NCBI GenBank assembly: GCA_016234555.1
Contig: JACRBJ010000009.1
Location: 1 to 64,000 of the forward strand
Reading direction: 5' to 3'
DNA from: Chloroflexota bacterium
GTDB taxonomy: Bacteria > Chloroflexota > Anaerolineae > Anaerolineales > Villigracilaceae
DNA length: 64,000 nucleotides
Below, in pieces: positions 32,799-44,166 of the stretch. The notes under the pieces were generated by a model. It made no database searches, was not told the DNA's origin, and saw nothing but the letters and a program-made list of their open reading frames with translations. Each line of letters begins with the position of its first letter. Within the stretch, counting starts at the first letter, position 1. The translations under genes were made by a program, and so were the position numbers.

Positions 32799-35700
32799 AT
32801 GAAAAGGAATGAGAAGAGAAATTCCCCCCAGCTTGGACCGCCGCCCAAACAGGGCTTGTACGATCCGCAGTTCGAACACGACGCCTGCGGCGTGGGCATG
32901 GTGGTCAACATCAACGGGCAAAAGTCGCATCAAATCATCGAGCAGGCGCTGACCGTCCTGACCAACCTGACCCATCGCGGGGCGCGCGGCACGGAGCCAA
33001 ACACGGGCGACGGCGCTGGTATCGTCATGCAGATGCCGCACGCGTTTTTGCAGAAGAAAGCCGAACGCCATAACTTTAGCCTGCCCAAGCCCGGGCTGTA
33101 CGCGGTCGGCATGATTTTTCTTCCGCCCGACTCCAACCATCGCCGCGTGATCGAAATGCAGTTCGAGACGATCATCGCATCTGAAGGACAGCGGGTGCTG
33201 GGCTGGCGCACGGTCAAGACGAATAACAGCGAATTGGGCGAAACAGCCAGGCGCTCCGAGCCAAAGATGCGCATGGTTTTCATCTCGCGCAGTCCGCACA
33301 TCCAGACAGACATGGATTTCGAGCGCAAGCTGTATCTCATCCGCAAACGCGCCGAAAATGAGATCCGCTACGGGGGCATGTACGAGGGCGGCGAATTTTT
33401 CTACGTCGCCAGTCTTTCCTATAAAACGCTGGTCTACAAGGGCATGTTGGTCTCAAACCAGTTGAGGGGATATTTCCCCGACCTGTCAGACCCAGACATG
33501 GAAAGCGCCCTGGCGCTGGTGCATTCGCGTTTCAGCACCAACACCTTCCCCAGTTGGGAACGTGCCCATCCCTACCGCTATGTCATGCACAACGGGGAGA
33601 TCAACACCTTGCGCGGCAACATCAACTGGCTGCGCGCCCAGGAAAACCACCTGACATCGACAGTCTTTGGCAAGGAACTCAAAAAGGCGCTTCCTATTTT
33701 GGAACCCGACGGCAGCGACACCGCCATGTTCGACAACTGCTTCGAACTGCTGACTCTGGCTGGGCGCTCACTGCCGCACGTCATGATGATGATGATCCCC
33801 GAACCCTGGTCGCGCCATGAAAACATGCCCGACGACAAGCGCGCGTTCTACGAATTCCATGCCAACCTGATGGAGCCGTGGGACGGTCCCGCCGCCATGT
33901 GTTTTACCGACGGCGTGATGGCTGGTGCGGCGCTCGACCGCAACGGCTTGCGCCCGGCGCGTTATTACGTCACCAAGGATGAACAGGTGATTCTGGCTTC
34001 GGAGGTGGGCGTGATCGACATCCCGCCCGAAAACGTCGCCTACAAGGGACGGATCAAACCGGGACGCATGTTTCTGATCGATACCAAAGAGGGGCGCATC
34101 ATCAGCGACGATGAGATCAAACAAAAACTGGCGTCCGAGCATCCCTACCGCGACTGGTTGAACAAATATCAGGTATTGCTCGACGACCTGGCAAAGCCCA
34201 AGGTCGAGATGCCATCTCTGGATCATGCCGCCATCCTTCAGCTTCAACAAGCCTTCGGCTACACCTACGAAGACCTGAACGTGATCCTGACCCCCATGGC
34301 GCAGGACGGCGTCGAGCCGATGGGGTCGATGGGAAACGACTCCGCGCTGGCGGTCCTTTCCGACAAGCCACGGCTGTTATACGATTATTTCAAGCAACTC
34401 TTCGCGCAAGTCACCAACCCGCCCATTGACGCCATCCGCGAGGAACTGGTGGTCTCCACCGAAGTGATGGTTGGCGCGGAAAGCAACATGCTCGAGCCCA
34501 CCCCCCAAAGCTGTCACCAGATCCGGCTCGATTATCCGCTGCTGACCAACCATGATCTGGCAAAAATCCGCCATCGGAAAATCCCCGGCTTCGCGGTTGT
34601 CACCATCCCAATTTTGTTCCAGCCCGGCTCGGGCGGCGTGGGACTTGAACAGGCGCTGGAGGAGGTCTTCAAGGAGGCGGACGCCGCCATCGCGCGCGGC
34701 TTCAACCTGATCATCCTCTCGGATCGCGGCGTGGACCAGGATCATGCCGCCATCCCGGCGCTTCTGGCGGTTGCCGGTACGCATCACCACCTGATTCGTC
34801 AAGGCACGCGCACACAGGTTGGCTTGCTGTTGGAAAGCGGCGAGCCGCGCGAGATACATCACTTTGCCACGCTCATCGGCTACGGGGCGACCGCGATCAA
34901 CCCGTACATGGTGTACGACTCCATCGACGACCTGATCTCCCAAAACGTGCTTGTGAACATCGACCACAAGACGGCGATAAAGAATTTCCTGAAAGCCGCC
35001 ACCAAGGGCATCGTCAAAACGCTCTCAAAGATGGGCATCTCGTCCATCCAAAGCTATTGCGGCGCGCAAATCTTCGAGGCGATTGGCATTCACCAAAGCG
35101 TAGTCGACAAATACTTTACGTGGACTCCATCACGCATCGGCGGGATCGAACTGGAAACCATCGCGCTGGAAGCTGAGTTGCGCCACCGTCAGGCTTATCC
35201 CACCCGACAGCTTCCCGCCAGAAGCCTGCAACCCGGCGGCGAATATCAATGGCGGCAGGATGGCGAGTATCACCTGTTCAATCCGCAGACCATTCACAAA
35301 TTGCAGAAGGCTGTCCGCACGAACAGTTACGCCACCTTCAAGGAATATTCGGAAGCGCTCAACGCGGAGACCGCGCAGAAGGGAACGCTGCGTAGTTTGT
35401 TCGAGTTCAAAAAGCCGGCGCGTTCGGTTCCGCTCGAAGAAGTGGAGCCGGTGGAATCCATCGTGCGACGTTTCAAGACCGGCGCCATGAGCTACGGCTC
35501 GATCAGCAAGGAGGCGCATGAGGCTCTGGCAATTGCCATGAACCGCATCGGCGGCAAAAGCAACAGCGGCGAAGGCGGCGAAGACCCGGAACGTTACATC
35601 CCCCTGCCCAACAGCGACTCGAAAAAGAGCGCCATCAAACAGGTGGCTTCGGCGCGTTTCGGCGTGACGAGCGAATATCTGGTCAATGCGCGGGAGTTGC

Positions 35701-37427
35701 AGATCAAAATGGCGCAGGGAGCCAAGCCCGGCGAAGGCGGACAACTTCCCGGACGCAAGGTCTATCCGCCGATTGCCAAAGTGCGTTATTCCACGCCGGG
35801 TGTGGGTCTGATCTCCCCGCCGCCGCACCACGACATTTACTCCATCGAAGATTTGGCGGAGTTGATCCACGATTTGAAGAACGCCAACCACGAGGCGCGT
35901 GTCAGCGTCAAGCTGGTCTCGGAAGTGGGCATCGGGACGATTGCCGCCGGCGTGGCAAAGGCTCACGCTGACGTTGTGCTGGTCAGTGGCTACGACGGCG
36001 GGACTGGCGCGTCACCTGTGACCGCCGTCAAACACGCCGGTCTGCCCTGGGAACTGGGACTGGCGGAAACGCATCAGACTTTGCTGATCAACAACCTGCG
36101 CGACCGCATCGTCGTCGAGACAGATGGTCAGCTAAAGACCGGGCGCGATGTGGTGATTGCCGCCCTGCTGGGTGCCGAGGAGTTTGGCTTTGCCACCGGT
36201 CCGCTGGTGGCGCTCGGCTGTGTCATGATGCGCGTCTGCCATCTCGACACCTGCCCGACGGGCATCGCCACCCAAAACCCCGAACTGCGCAGGAACTTCA
36301 GCGGCGACCCGCAGCACGTCGTCAATTTTATGTATTTCATCGCCGCCGAAATGCGCGAGATCATGGCCATGCTTGGCTTCCGCACCGTCGAAGAAATGGT
36401 GGGACGCTCCGACCGCCTTCAAATGAAGGAGGCGATCCAGCATTGGAAAGCCATGGGGCTCGACTTCTCGAACCTGTTTTACCAGCCGGACGTGGATTTG
36501 GAAGAACTGCAAACCTGCCAGGTCAAACAGGATCACGGACTCGATAAAACGCTGGACGTGCAAGTCCTGCTCGATTTGTGCAAACCAGCCATCGAGAACG
36601 GCGAACCAGTCCGGGCTGAGATTCCAATCCGCAACATCAACCGGGCGGTTGGTGTCCGCCTCGGGAGCGAAGTCACCCGCCGCCACGGCGCGGCAGGCCT
36701 GCCGTCGGATACGATTCAGCTTACCTTCAAAGGCTCGGCGGGACTGAGTTTCGGAGCCTTCATCCCGAATGGAATCAGTTTGATTTTGGAAGGCGACGCC
36801 AACGACTACATCGGCAAGGGACTTTCGGGCGGCAGGATTGTCGCCTATCCGCCCGCAGGCTCCACGTTTGCGGCAGAGGAAAATATCATCATCGGGAACG
36901 TGGCGTTTTATGGCGCGACCGGCGGCGAGGCATACATCCGCGGCAGGGCTGGGGAACGGTTCTCTGTCCGCAACGGCGGCGCGGAAGCGGTGGTGGAAGG
37001 GGTGGGCGACCACGGCTGCGAATATATGACCGGCGGACGCGTGGTTGTGCTGGGGCGCACCGGGCGTAATTTTGCGGCGGGCATGTCGGGCGGCATCGCC
37101 TACGTCTTCGACGAAAAGGATGAACTGCCCGCCAACTGCAACAAGGAGATGGTCAGCCTGCAAAAACTGACTGACCCAGCCGACATCGAAAAAGTCAGAA
37201 CAATGCTTGAACGTCATGTGGAAGCCACTCAAAGCGCCTTCGCCCAACGGATCCTTGCGGACTGGGATGAAAGCCTGACCAAATTCGTGTGTGTCGTGCC
37301 GCATGATTACCAGCGCATGATGAAGATTATCAAGGAAGTCGAATCTTCCGGGCTGAGCGGCGAAGAAGCGGTCATGGCTGCCTTTGAGTTGAACAGAAAC
37401 GATGTTTCCCGTATTGGCGGTAATTAG
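32799..37427 (+). CDS. gltB: Glutamate synthase large subunit
   Basis: With GltD, this enzyme makes two glutamates from glutamine and 2-oxoglutarate with NADPH. The 1542-residue protein starts with a short propeptide of 29 residues before the catalytic Cys in [12 protein letters not shown]. Next come the class II amidotransferase domain, a central domain and the FMN synthase domain with [13 protein letters not shown]. The 3Fe-4S motif [19 protein letters not shown] lies near residue 1144, followed by the C-terminal GXGXG beta-helix domain. It supplies the amino donor for lysine and arginine synthesis. Confidence 0.97.
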   Translation: MKRNEKRNSPQLGPPPKQGLYDPQFEHDACGVGMVVNINGQKSHQIIEQALTVLTNLTHRGARGTEPNTGDGAGIVMQMPHAFLQKKAERHNFSLPKPGLYAVGMIFLPPDSNHRRVIEMQFETIIASEGQRVLGWRTVKTNNSELGETARRSEPKMRMVFISRSPHIQTDMDFERKLYLIRKRAENEIRYGGMYEGGEFFYVASLSYKTLVYKGMLVSNQLRGYFPDLSDPDMESALALVHSRFSTNTFPSWERAHPYRYVMHNGEINTLRGNINWLRAQENHLTSTVFGKELKKALPILEPDGSDTAMFDNCFELLTLAGRSLPHVMMMMIPEPWSRHENMPDDKRAFYEFHANLMEPWDGPAAMCFTDGVMAGAALDRNGLRPARYYVTKDEQVILASEVGVIDIPPENVAYKGRIKPGRMFLIDTKEGRIISDDEIKQKLASEHPYRDWLNKYQVLLDDLAKPKVEMPSLDHAAILQLQQAFGYTYEDLNVILTPMAQDGVEPMGSMGNDSALAVLSDKPRLLYDYFKQLFAQVTNPPIDAIREELVVSTEVMVGAESNMLEPTPQSCHQIRLDYPLLTNHDLAKIRHRKIPGFAVVTIPILFQPGSGGVGLEQALEEVFKEADAAIARGFNLIILSDRGVDQDHAAIPALLAVAGTHHHLIRQGTRTQVGLLLESGEPREIHHFATLIGYGATAINPYMVYDSIDDLISQNVLVNIDHKTAIKNFLKAATKGIVKTLSKMGISSIQSYCGAQIFEAIGIHQSVVDKYFTWTPSRIGGIELETIALEAELRHRQAYPTRQLPARSLQPGGEYQWRQDGEYHLFNPQTIHKLQKAVRTNSYATFKEYSEALNAETAQKGTLRSLFEFKKPARSVPLEEVEPVESIVRRFKTGAMSYGSISKEAHEALAIAMNRIGGKSNSGEGGEDPERYIPLPNSDSKKSAIKQVASARFGVTSEYLVNARELQIKMAQGAKPGEGGQLPGRKVYPPIAKVRYSTPGVGLISPPPHHDIYSIEDLAELIHDLKNANHEARVSVKLVSEVGIGTIAAGVAKAHADVVLVSGYDGGTGASPVTAVKHAGLPWELGLAETHQTLLINNLRDRIVVETDGQLKTGRDVVIAALLGAEEFGFATGPLVALGCVMMRVCHLDTCPTGIATQNPELRRNFSGDPQHVVNFMYFIAAEMREIMAMLGFRTVEEMVGRSDRLQMKEAIQHWKAMGLDFSNLFYQPDVDLEELQTCQVKQDHGLDKTLDVQVLLDLCKPAIENGEPVRAEIPIRNINRAVGVRLGSEVTRRHGAAGLPSDTIQLTFKGSAGLSFGAFIPNGISLILEGDANDYIGKGLSGGRIVAYPPAGSTFAAEENIIIGNVAFYGATGGEAYIRGRAGERFSVRNGGAEAVVEGVGDHGCEYMTGGRVVVLGRTGRNFAAGMSGGIAYVFDEKDELPANCNKEMVSLQKLTDPADIEKVRTMLERHVEATQSAFAQRILADWDESLTKFVCVVPHDYQRMMKIIKEVESSGLSGEEAVMAAFELNRNDVSRIGGN

Positions 37428-37437
37428 GAGAATAACA

Positions 37438-38949
37438 ATGGCTAAACCAACTGGATTTATGGAGTACCAGCGCGAACTCCCCGCCGACCGTACGCCGCAG
37501 GAGCGGCTCGAGGACTGGCAGGAGTTTCACCTGCATTCGGACGAGTCGAAATTACAGGTACAGGCGGCGCGCTGTATGAACTGCGGCATACCGTTTTGTC
37601 ATACCGGCTCCCTGATCAGCGGCATGGCTTCGGGCTGTCCGATCAACAACCTGATTCCCGAATGGAACGACCTGGTCTATCGCGGATTATGGCGGCAGGC
37701 GCTGGAGAGACTGCTCAAGACCAACAACTTTCCCGAATTTACCGGGCGGGTCTGTCCCGCCCCGTGTGAGGGTTCCTGCACCCTGGGCATCGTCGACCCG
37801 GCTGTGACCATCAAAAGCATCGAGCAGACTATCATCGAAAAAGGCTTCGAGGAAGGCTGGATCGTCCCTACGCCGCCCGTCAAACGCACGGGGAAAAAGG
37901 TTGCCATCGTTGGCTCTGGACCTGCGGGTCTGGCTTGCGCTGACCAGCTCAACAAAGCCGGTCACTGGGTAACCGTCTTCGAGCGCGCAGATAACATCGG
38001 CGGCTTGCTCGAGTACGGCATCCCCAACATGAAGCTCGACAAAAAGGTCGTCAAACGCCGCGTCGATTTGATGTCTGCCGAGGGAGTCAAATTCGTCACC
38101 AACGTGGAAGTCGGGAAAAAGTATCCCACCGAAAAACTCCTGCGCGAGTTCGACGCCACCGTATTGTGCTGCGGCGCGACCAAACCGCGCGACCTGCCCA
38201 TCGAAGGACGCGACCTCAAAGGCATTCATTTTGCAGTGGAGTTTTTGCACGGCAACACCAAGCACCTGCTCGACCAGGAACATGGCGATACCCAGACGTA
38301 TGACTCATTCAGCTTCCCATTCATTTCCGCTGAAGGCAGGGATGTCATCGTCATCGGCGGCGGCGATACCGGCACCGACTGCGTTGGCACATCCATGCGT
38401 CACGGATGCAAAAGCCTGATGCAGCTTGAAATCCTCAACCGTCCGCCCGAAACCCGTCAGCCCGACAACCCCTGGCCCGAATGGCCCAAAGTCTACAGCC
38501 TCGATTATGGGCAGGAGGAATACAAAGCCGTTTATGGTCAAGACCCGCGCAAGTATCTGGTCACTGCCAAACGGTTTATCGGCGATGAAGATGGGAACGT
38601 CAAGGAAATCGAGACCGTGCAGGTGGAATGGGTCAAGGCTGAAAATAACGGACGCTTTGCTCCGTGTGAAATCCCCGACACCGAACAAACCCATCCCGCA
38701 CAACTGGTTCTGCTTGCGATGGGCTTTCTCGGGCCCGAAGATACCCTTCTCGAATCGCTCGGCGTCGCACGTGATGAGCGCAGCAACGTCAAAGCGGATT
38801 ACGGCAAGTTTGCAACCAGCCTGCCGGGTGTCTTCGCCGCCGGCGACATCCGCCGTGGACAAAGCCTGGTGGTTTGGGCGATCAACGAAGGGCGCGGCGC
38901 TGCCCGCGAGTGTGACCGCTACCTGATGGGCGAGACCATTCTGCCTTGA
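37438..38949 (+). CDS. gltD: Glutamate synthase small subunit
   Basis: This is the FAD- and NADPH-binding electron-input subunit for GltB. The 503-residue protein has N-terminal Fe-S cysteines ([34 protein letters not shown]). The FAD dinucleotide motif is [17 protein letters not shown] and the NADPH motif is [13 protein letters not shown]. The start at 37438 follows TTAGGAGA and gives the family's usual N-terminus. An upstream in-frame ATG inside gltB is rejected. Confidence 0.95.
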   Translation: MAKPTGFMEYQRELPADRTPQERLEDWQEFHLHSDESKLQVQAARCMNCGIPFCHTGSLISGMASGCPINNLIPEWNDLVYRGLWRQALERLLKTNNFPEFTGRVCPAPCEGSCTLGIVDPAVTIKSIEQTIIEKGFEEGWIVPTPPVKRTGKKVAIVGSGPAGLACADQLNKAGHWVTVFERADNIGGLLEYGIPNMKLDKKVVKRRVDLMSAEGVKFVTNVEVGKKYPTEKLLREFDATVLCCGATKPRDLPIEGRDLKGIHFAVEFLHGNTKHLLDQEHGDTQTYDSFSFPFISAEGRDVIVIGGGDTGTDCVGTSMRHGCKSLMQLEILNRPPETRQPDNPWPEWPKVYSLDYGQEEYKAVYGQDPRKYLVTAKRFIGDEDGNVKEIETVQVEWVKAENNGRFAPCEIPDTEQTHPAQLVLLAMGFLGPEDTLLESLGVARDERSNVKADYGKFATSLPGVFAAGDIRRGQSLVVWAINEGRGAARECDRYLMGETILP

Positions 38950-38988
38950 TTCCATCAAACAGGTATAGGCTGAATATTCGTGCAGGCG

Positions 38989-39018
38989 TTGACTAGACAA
39001 ATAAACGTAAGGTAAAAT
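38989..39018 (+). promoter_or_regulatory. Promoter of the purine operon
   Basis: TTGACT (38989-38994) and TAAAAT (39013-39018) are 18 nt apart and lie 22 nt before the purL ATG. The 14-nt word TCAAACAGGTATAG occurs on both sides, at 38955-38968 and 39025-39038. No purine riboswitch-like fold was evident. Confidence 0.65.
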
Positions 39019-39040
39019 GCCTCCTCAAACAGGTATAGAC

Positions 39041-41923
39041 ATGCCAATATTCAAATTTCTAGTTCATACAAAAAATACCGATCCTCGAACGGTCGGTTAT
39101 TTGAGAGACGCTCACTCGCTTGGGTTTCAGCACCTGAAAGGTATTCAGGTGCTGAACCTCTACTTTATCGAGGGCCAACTGTCGCAGGAAGAATTGCAGC
39201 GGTTGGCTCTCGAACTTTTAACGGACCCGGTTACTGAATCCGCCTCCTGGGCGGAACTCCCCGCGCCCTCGACTCCTCCCAAGCCTGATTCAGTTATTCT
39301 GGAAGTTGCACTCCGCCCCGGCGTAACCGACCCCGTAGCCGAGCAAATTGTCCGTGCCGCGCATGAACTGGGAATCAACAGTGTCCACCGCGCCGCCACG
39401 GGTCAACGCTTTATCCTCCGCTTCGACAAGTCCGTTTCTGTCCGTGAGGCCGCAACAGAGTCCGTTTACAAACTATTTGCAAATCCCGTCATCCAACACT
39501 GGAAGATTGGGGACATCGAACCGTCCTTCCCCGAAGAAATCGAATCGAGCGGACACATCGAAATCATCTCCATCCGCAATTTGTCCAACGATGAACTCCT
39601 CGCCATCTCCAAAGAACGCCGCGCCGCGCTCGATCTGGCAGAAATGCAAGCCATTCAAAATTACTTCGCCAGGGAAGGACGCGATCCGACGGATGTTGAA
39701 TTTGAAACCATCGCCCAAACCTGGAGCGAGCATTGCGGGCATAAGACGTTCAAAGCAAAAGTGACGATAGACGATGGACGACAGACCGCATCGACTGATG
39801 GTCAATCGTCAGTGGTCGATAGTCTCATCAAGGCATATCTCAAATCTGCAACAGATAAGATCAACGCGCCGTGGGTCATCTCCGCCTTCGTCGATAATGC
39901 CGGCATCATCGACTTCGACGATGATTTCGAAATTTCATTCAAGGCAGAGACCCACAACCACCCATCAGCCGTGGAACCGTTTGGCGGAGCCAACACAGGC
40001 GTCGGCGGAGTCGTCCGCGATGTGATCGGGGTCAGCGCAAAACCAATAGCGAACACGGATGTCCTGTGCTTTGGTCCGCAGAACCTTGATCCAGGCATGT
40101 TACCCGAAGGCGTTTTACATCCGCGCCGAATTCAATCGGGAGTTGTTGCAGGTGTGCAGGACTATGGCAACAAGATCGGCATCCCAACTGTCAACGGCGC
40201 GATTTTGTACGATGAAGGCTACACCGCCAATCCGCTTGTTTTTTGCGGATGCGTGGGCATCGCGCCTAAAGGAAAGCACCGCAAAAATCCGCAGGTGTCC
40301 GATAGAGTCATTGTGCTTGGTGGTCGCACGGGGCGCGACGGCTTGCGCGGAGCGACCTTCTCCTCGATGACAATGGACGCCCAAACAGGCGAAGTCTCTG
40401 GTGCATCCGTTCAAATTGGTGACCCCATTACCGAAAAAGGATTGATCGATGTCATCGTCCGCGCCCGCGACCTGAGACTCTATAACGACATAACGGATTG
40501 CGGCGCAGGCGGACTTTCCTCCGCAGTTGGAGAGATGGCGTCATCCATTGGCTGTGACGTGGATCTGGCGCATGTCCGCTTGAAATATCCTGGACTTGCC
40601 CCCTGGGAAATTTGGCTCTCCGAAGCCCAGGAGCGGATGGTGGTGGCGGTTGCGCCAGAAAACATTCCCGCCTTGCAGGCATTGTGTGACACCTTCGATA
40701 CCGAACTGACCGACATTGGCGAAATTACTGGCAAAGGTCGTCTAATTGTCCGTTATGGTGAAACCGTTGTCATAGACATGGACAATGATTTTTTACATGA
40801 AGGAATCCCGCAAAGACAATTAAGAGCAGTGATCAGTGATCAGTTACCAGTGACCAGCGACATGATCAACCGACCATCGTCCATTGTCAACATCAAAGAA
40901 CATTTGCTCAACCTGCTCTCCTCTCCCAACATCGCAAGCAAAGCCCCTGTCATCCGCATCTACGACCACGAAGTACAGGGCGGCACAGTGGTCAAGCCAT
41001 TGACAGGCGTCGAAGCCGACGCACCCTCCGATGCGGCGGTGATCAAACCAATCGGCACAAAAGGAACAAAGGGTATCGTACTTTCAAACGGGATCAATCC
41101 CGAATACGGCAAACGCGACGCTTACAAAATGGCTTGGTCAGTCATGGACGAAGCCATCCGCAACGCTGTCGCTGTCGGCGCTGACCCAGAACGGATTGCC
41201 GTCCTTGACAACTTCTGCTGGGGCGATCCGCTTCGACCTGAGACGATGGGTTCGCTTGTGAAAGCCTGTCGCGGCTGTCATGATGCGGCTTTGTTTTACG
41301 GCACGCCTTTTATCAGCGGCAAAGACTCGCTCAACAATGAATATCTCGGCGCTGACGGTCAACGTCACGCCATCCCGCCCACGCTGCTGATCTCCGCCAT
41401 CGGCATCATCCACGATGTAAATCAAGCCGTCACCATGGACTTGAAAGAAGCGGGAAATGTGGTTTATTTAGTGGGCAGTGAGCAGTTGTCAGTGAGCAGT
41501 GATCAGTTATCAGTAATTAGTAATCAGTCTATTCCTGATGTTCGTGAAGAAGCGCCGCGGGTTTATCGCACATTACATCAAACCATTCAAAATGGCTTGG
41601 TAAAGTCCTGCCACGATTTAAGTGAAGGCGGGCCCGCTGTTGCTGCTGCCGAAATGTGTATTGGCGGTCGCCTGGGAATGAGTGTAGTGCCGACTTTCCT
41701 GACACCGTCCGTCAGGACAGGTGCAGTCGGCATATTCACTGAAGTCAACGGTTGCCTGCTTGTCGAAGTCTCTCCATCAAACGCCGCCGAATTTGAAAAT
41801 CAATTTGCTAATCTACCATTTACCAAGCTCGGCGAAGTCACGTCCAATCCTGTACTCAAAATCGCCGATTCAGAAATTCCCGTGGAGGAACTTGTCCATG
41901 CCTTCAACATTCATCCTTCATAA
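39041..41923 (+). CDS. purL: Phosphoribosylformylglycinamidine synthase, PurS-PurL fusion type
   Basis: This 960-residue protein converts FGAR to FGAM together with PurQ. The N-terminus (MPIFKFLVHTKNTDPRTVGYL) and a second similar segment at about residues 85-150 look like PurS-type subdomains. The synthase core follows, with TWSEHCGHKTFKAKV, AETHNHPSAVEPFGGANTGVGGV and GGLSSAVGEMA. The start at 39041 is preferred for the family-like N-terminus. Four repeat-derived segments are read in frame: near residues 131-143, 242-261, 596-618 and 812-830. They are listed separately. Confidence 0.93.
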   Translation: MPIFKFLVHTKNTDPRTVGYLRDAHSLGFQHLKGIQVLNLYFIEGQLSQEELQRLALELLTDPVTESASWAELPAPSTPPKPDSVILEVALRPGVTDPVAEQIVRAAHELGINSVHRAATGQRFILRFDKSVSVREAATESVYKLFANPVIQHWKIGDIEPSFPEEIESSGHIEIISIRNLSNDELLAISKERRAALDLAEMQAIQNYFAREGRDPTDVEFETIAQTWSEHCGHKTFKAKVTIDDGRQTASTDGQSSVVDSLIKAYLKSATDKINAPWVISAFVDNAGIIDFDDDFEISFKAETHNHPSAVEPFGGANTGVGGVVRDVIGVSAKPIANTDVLCFGPQNLDPGMLPEGVLHPRRIQSGVVAGVQDYGNKIGIPTVNGAILYDEGYTANPLVFCGCVGIAPKGKHRKNPQVSDRVIVLGGRTGRDGLRGATFSSMTMDAQTGEVSGASVQIGDPITEKGLIDVIVRARDLRLYNDITDCGAGGLSSAVGEMASSIGCDVDLAHVRLKYPGLAPWEIWLSEAQERMVVAVAPENIPALQALCDTFDTELTDIGEITGKGRLIVRYGETVVIDMDNDFLHEGIPQRQLRAVISDQLPVTSDMINRPSSIVNIKEHLLNLLSSPNIASKAPVIRIYDHEVQGGTVVKPLTGVEADAPSDAAVIKPIGTKGTKGIVLSNGINPEYGKRDAYKMAWSVMDEAIRNAVAVGADPERIAVLDNFCWGDPLRPETMGSLVKACRGCHDAALFYGTPFISGKDSLNNEYLGADGQRHAIPPTLLISAIGIIHDVNQAVTMDLKEAGNVVYLVGSEQLSVSSDQLSVISNQSIPDVREEAPRVYRTLHQTIQNGLVKSCHDLSEGGPAVAAAEMCIGGRLGMSVVPTFLTPSVRTGAVGIFTEVNGCLLVEVSPSNAAEFENQFANLPFTKLGEVTSNPVLKIADSEIPVEELVHAFNIHPS
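39431..39470. repeat. R3 repeat (GTCCGTTT words) inside purL
   Basis: TCCGTTTCTGTCCGTGAG followed by AACAGAGTCCGTTTAC matches the intergenic R3 copies at 47991, 49842 and 50501. Here it is in frame and reads KSVSVREAATESVYK. Confidence 0.7.
39763..39822. repeat. R5 repeat (GACGATGGACGA words) inside purL
   Basis: GACGATAGACGATGGACGAC is followed by the inverted-like words GGTCAATCGTCAGTGGTCGA. It is read in frame as IDDGRQTASTDGQSSVVDS between a conserved strand and helix of PurL. A shorter relative lies at 40869-40887. Confidence 0.65.
40826..40890. repeat. R2 plus R5 repeats inside purL
   Basis: GCAGTGATCAGTGATCAG, TTACCAGTGACC and CGACCATCGTCCATTGTC words are read in frame as AVISDQLPVTSDMINRPSSIVN. 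They lie in the linker between the two halves of the synthase. Confidence 0.75.
41474..41530. repeat. R2 repeat (CAGTGATCAGTTATC words) inside purL
   Basis: Five or six CAGTnnnCAGT words in tandem are read in frame as GSEQLSVSSDQLSVISNQS. R2 words also occur at 40826 and at the start of purF. Confidence 0.78.
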
Positions 41924-41947
41924 TTCATCATTCATAATTTTCCACCT

Positions 41948-42700
41948 ATGAAACCAAAAGCCCTCGTCCTCCAAGCCCACGGCTCCAACCGCGATTTTGA
42001 CGTAATGGATGCGCTGACCCTCGCAGGCGCGGACCCGATTGGGATTCCGCTCAACGAATTGCGGATGAACAAAACGCTTCTCGCGGACTTTCAATTGCTC
42101 GTCATCCCTGGCGGCTTTTCCTACGCTGACGCCTTGGGCGCGGGCAAGTTACTCGCGCTTGACCTCGCATCTTACTTTGAAGAGCAGATATCCGCCTTCG
42201 TTGAGTCTGGTAAACCTGTCATCGGAATATGCAACGGATTTCAGGCATTGGTAAAGTCAGGTATTTTGCCGGGCAATACGGATGGTCAGTCCACATTAAC
42301 CTTTAATGCGCAGGGACATTTTGAATGTCGGTGGGTAAACCTAAAACCTGTTTCTCAAACCTGTGTTTGGACAAAAGGATTGGATGAGATCATCACCTGT
42401 CCCATTGCACATGGCGAAGGCAATTTCCAAACTCTGGGCTCATTTGCGTCAGAACAAATTGCCATCTCGTACGTCCATTCTGATGGTTCACCTGCCAATG
42501 GAGAATACCTGATCAACCCTAATGGATCGATTCTCGATATTGCTGGGATATGCAATCCACGGGGCAATGTTTTGGGATTGATGCCGCACCCCGAAAATCA
42601 TATTTACTCATGGCAGCATCCACGACACACACGAGGCGAAACCAGTGGAAGCGGATTGCGGTTGTTTGAGAATGGCGTGAACCATGCAAAAAATTTGTAA
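41948..42700 (+). CDS. purQ: FGAM synthase glutaminase subunit
   Basis: This class I glutamine amidotransferase supplies ammonia to PurL. The 250-residue protein has the nucleophile in VIGICNGFQALVKSG, the oxyanion strand VIPGGFSYADALGAGKLLA, and His in LMPHPENHIYS. It starts 24 nt after purL. The spacing and order match a purine operon. Confidence 0.94.
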   Translation: MKPKALVLQAHGSNRDFDVMDALTLAGADPIGIPLNELRMNKTLLADFQLLVIPGGFSYADALGAGKLLALDLASYFEEQISAFVESGKPVIGICNGFQALVKSGILPGNTDGQSTLTFNAQGHFECRWVNLKPVSQTCVWTKGLDEIITCPIAHGEGNFQTLGSFASEQIAISYVHSDGSPANGEYLINPNGSILDIAGICNPRGNVLGLMPHPENHIYSWQHPRHTRGETSGSGLRLFENGVNHAKNL

Positions 42701-42712
42701 AATGGAGAACCA

Positions 42713-43687
42713 ATGATTTCAAAAGACAAACTTGCCAAACTTCTGCCTCAGGCACTGGATGAAACGAATCTGCCTTTATCGAACAAGCAAACAGGCAAAG
42801 TGCGTGATTGGTACGACCTGTCGAATGGCGAGAGATTGATTGTCACAACTGACCGCCTTTCTGCGTTTGATATTATCCTGGCGAGAGTTCCATACAAGGG
42901 ACAGGTGTTGAATCAATTATCCGCCTGGTGGTTCGAGCAGACAAAGGACATTATCCCGAACCATATCGTTTCGTTGCCAGACCCGAACGCATCCGTTGTA
43001 AAAACAGCGGAACCGATTCTCGTGGAAGTGATCGTGCGCGGATATATCACGGGCGTGACATCCACCGCGCTGTGGTATCGCTACTCGCTGGGTGAGCGGA
43101 ATATTTACGGATACACATTTCCCGAAGGCTTGCAGAAAAACGCGCTTTTACCAGAACCAATTATTACGCCAACCACCAAAGGCGGCGCAACGGGTCACGA
43201 CGAACGCCTGACCTGTGCGGAAGTTGTCGAAAAAGGCCTGCTCAATGTGAAGACTTGGGATCAAGTACAGTCTGCCGCTCTCGCCATCTTCAAGCGTGGA
43301 CAGGAAATTGCGCGCAAGGCAGGTCTGATCCTCGTGGATACAAAATATGAATTTGGCATTGCATCCGATGGAAGCGTAGTTTTGATCGACGAAGTCCACA
43401 CGCCAGATTCATCCCGTTTTTGGAAGGCGGATACGTATGCTGCGCGTTTTTCCGCTGGAGAAGACCCCGAAAACTTTGACAAGGAATTTGTCCGCATTGC
43501 GTATGCGGAGAAAGGCTATCGCGGGGATGGTGAGATTCCGTCCATGCCTGATGAATTATGGGTAGCGGCTAGTGAGCGATACATCACCATTTATGAGTTG
43601 CTTACAGGCAAAGCTTTTGAGGCGGGGGAGTATCCTATTGAAGAACGTATGCTCAAGAATTTGAAGAGTGCAGGAGTGATTTCATAA
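42713..43687 (+). CDS. purC: SAICAR synthetase (long type)
   Basis: This enzyme joins CAIR and aspartate to SAICAR. At 324 residues it is of the long type seen in yeast Ade1 and some bacteria rather than the 237-residue enterobacterial form. GKVRDWYDL, DRLSAFDIILARVPYKG and TGHDERLTC, then a conserved VLIDEVHTPDSSRFW, support the call. The stop overlaps the purE start by one base. Confidence 0.94.
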   Translation: MISKDKLAKLLPQALDETNLPLSNKQTGKVRDWYDLSNGERLIVTTDRLSAFDIILARVPYKGQVLNQLSAWWFEQTKDIIPNHIVSLPDPNASVVKTAEPILVEVIVRGYITGVTSTALWYRYSLGERNIYGYTFPEGLQKNALLPEPIITPTTKGGATGHDERLTCAEVVEKGLLNVKTWDQVQSAALAIFKRGQEIARKAGLILVDTKYEFGIASDGSVVLIDEVHTPDSSRFWKADTYAARFSAGEDPENFDKEFVRIAYAEKGYRGDGEIPSMPDELWVAASERYITIYELLTGKAFEAGEYPIEERMLKNLKSAGVIS

Positions 43688-44166
43688 TGTCCAAACCATT
43701 GGTCGTTATCCTGATGGGTTCCAAAGCAGATATGGAGCATTGCGCGAAAATATCTGATGCATGCAAACAATACGGATTGGAAACGGTGTTGAGAATTGCA
43801 TCCGCGCACAAGACACCAGAACATGCGATTGCTATTTTGAAGGAATATGAGGCGGATGCCCGCCCGAAAGTGTACATCACTGTGGCGGGTCGGAGCAACG
43901 CTTTGAGCGGATTCACCGATGGGAGTGTATCTGCGCCTGTGATCGCCTGTCCGCCACCATCTGATTCGTTCGGTGGCGCAGATGTTTTTTCCTCTCTGCG
44001 AATGCCGTCAGGAATTGCCACCGCAGTGGTGCTGGAACCTGCCAACGCGGCGTTGTTGGCGGCAAAAATTGTCGGGTTGGCGAATACCGAGGTGCGGGAT
44101 CAGGTCAGGGCGAGTCAGAAGCGGGCGGCGGATAAAATTCTAGAGGACGATGCAAGTGTTAAGTAA
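43687..44166 (+). CDS. purE: PurE, probable class II AIR carboxylase
   Basis: The 159-residue protein starts VVILMGSKADMEHC and carries SAHKTPEHA, AGRSNALSGFTDG and CPPPSDSFGGADVFSSLRMPSG. These words match the class II form found in animal PAICS, which carboxylates AIR with CO2 directly. They do not match the class I mutase that needs PurK. No purK is seen in the window, which agrees. It overlaps purF by 17 nt. Confidence 0.9.
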   Translation: MSKPLVVILMGSKADMEHCAKISDACKQYGLETVLRIASAHKTPEHAIAILKEYEADARPKVYITVAGRSNALSGFTDGSVSAPVIACPPPSDSFGGADVFSSLRMPSGIATAVVLEPANAALLAAKIVGLANTEVRDQVRASQKRAADKILEDDASVK

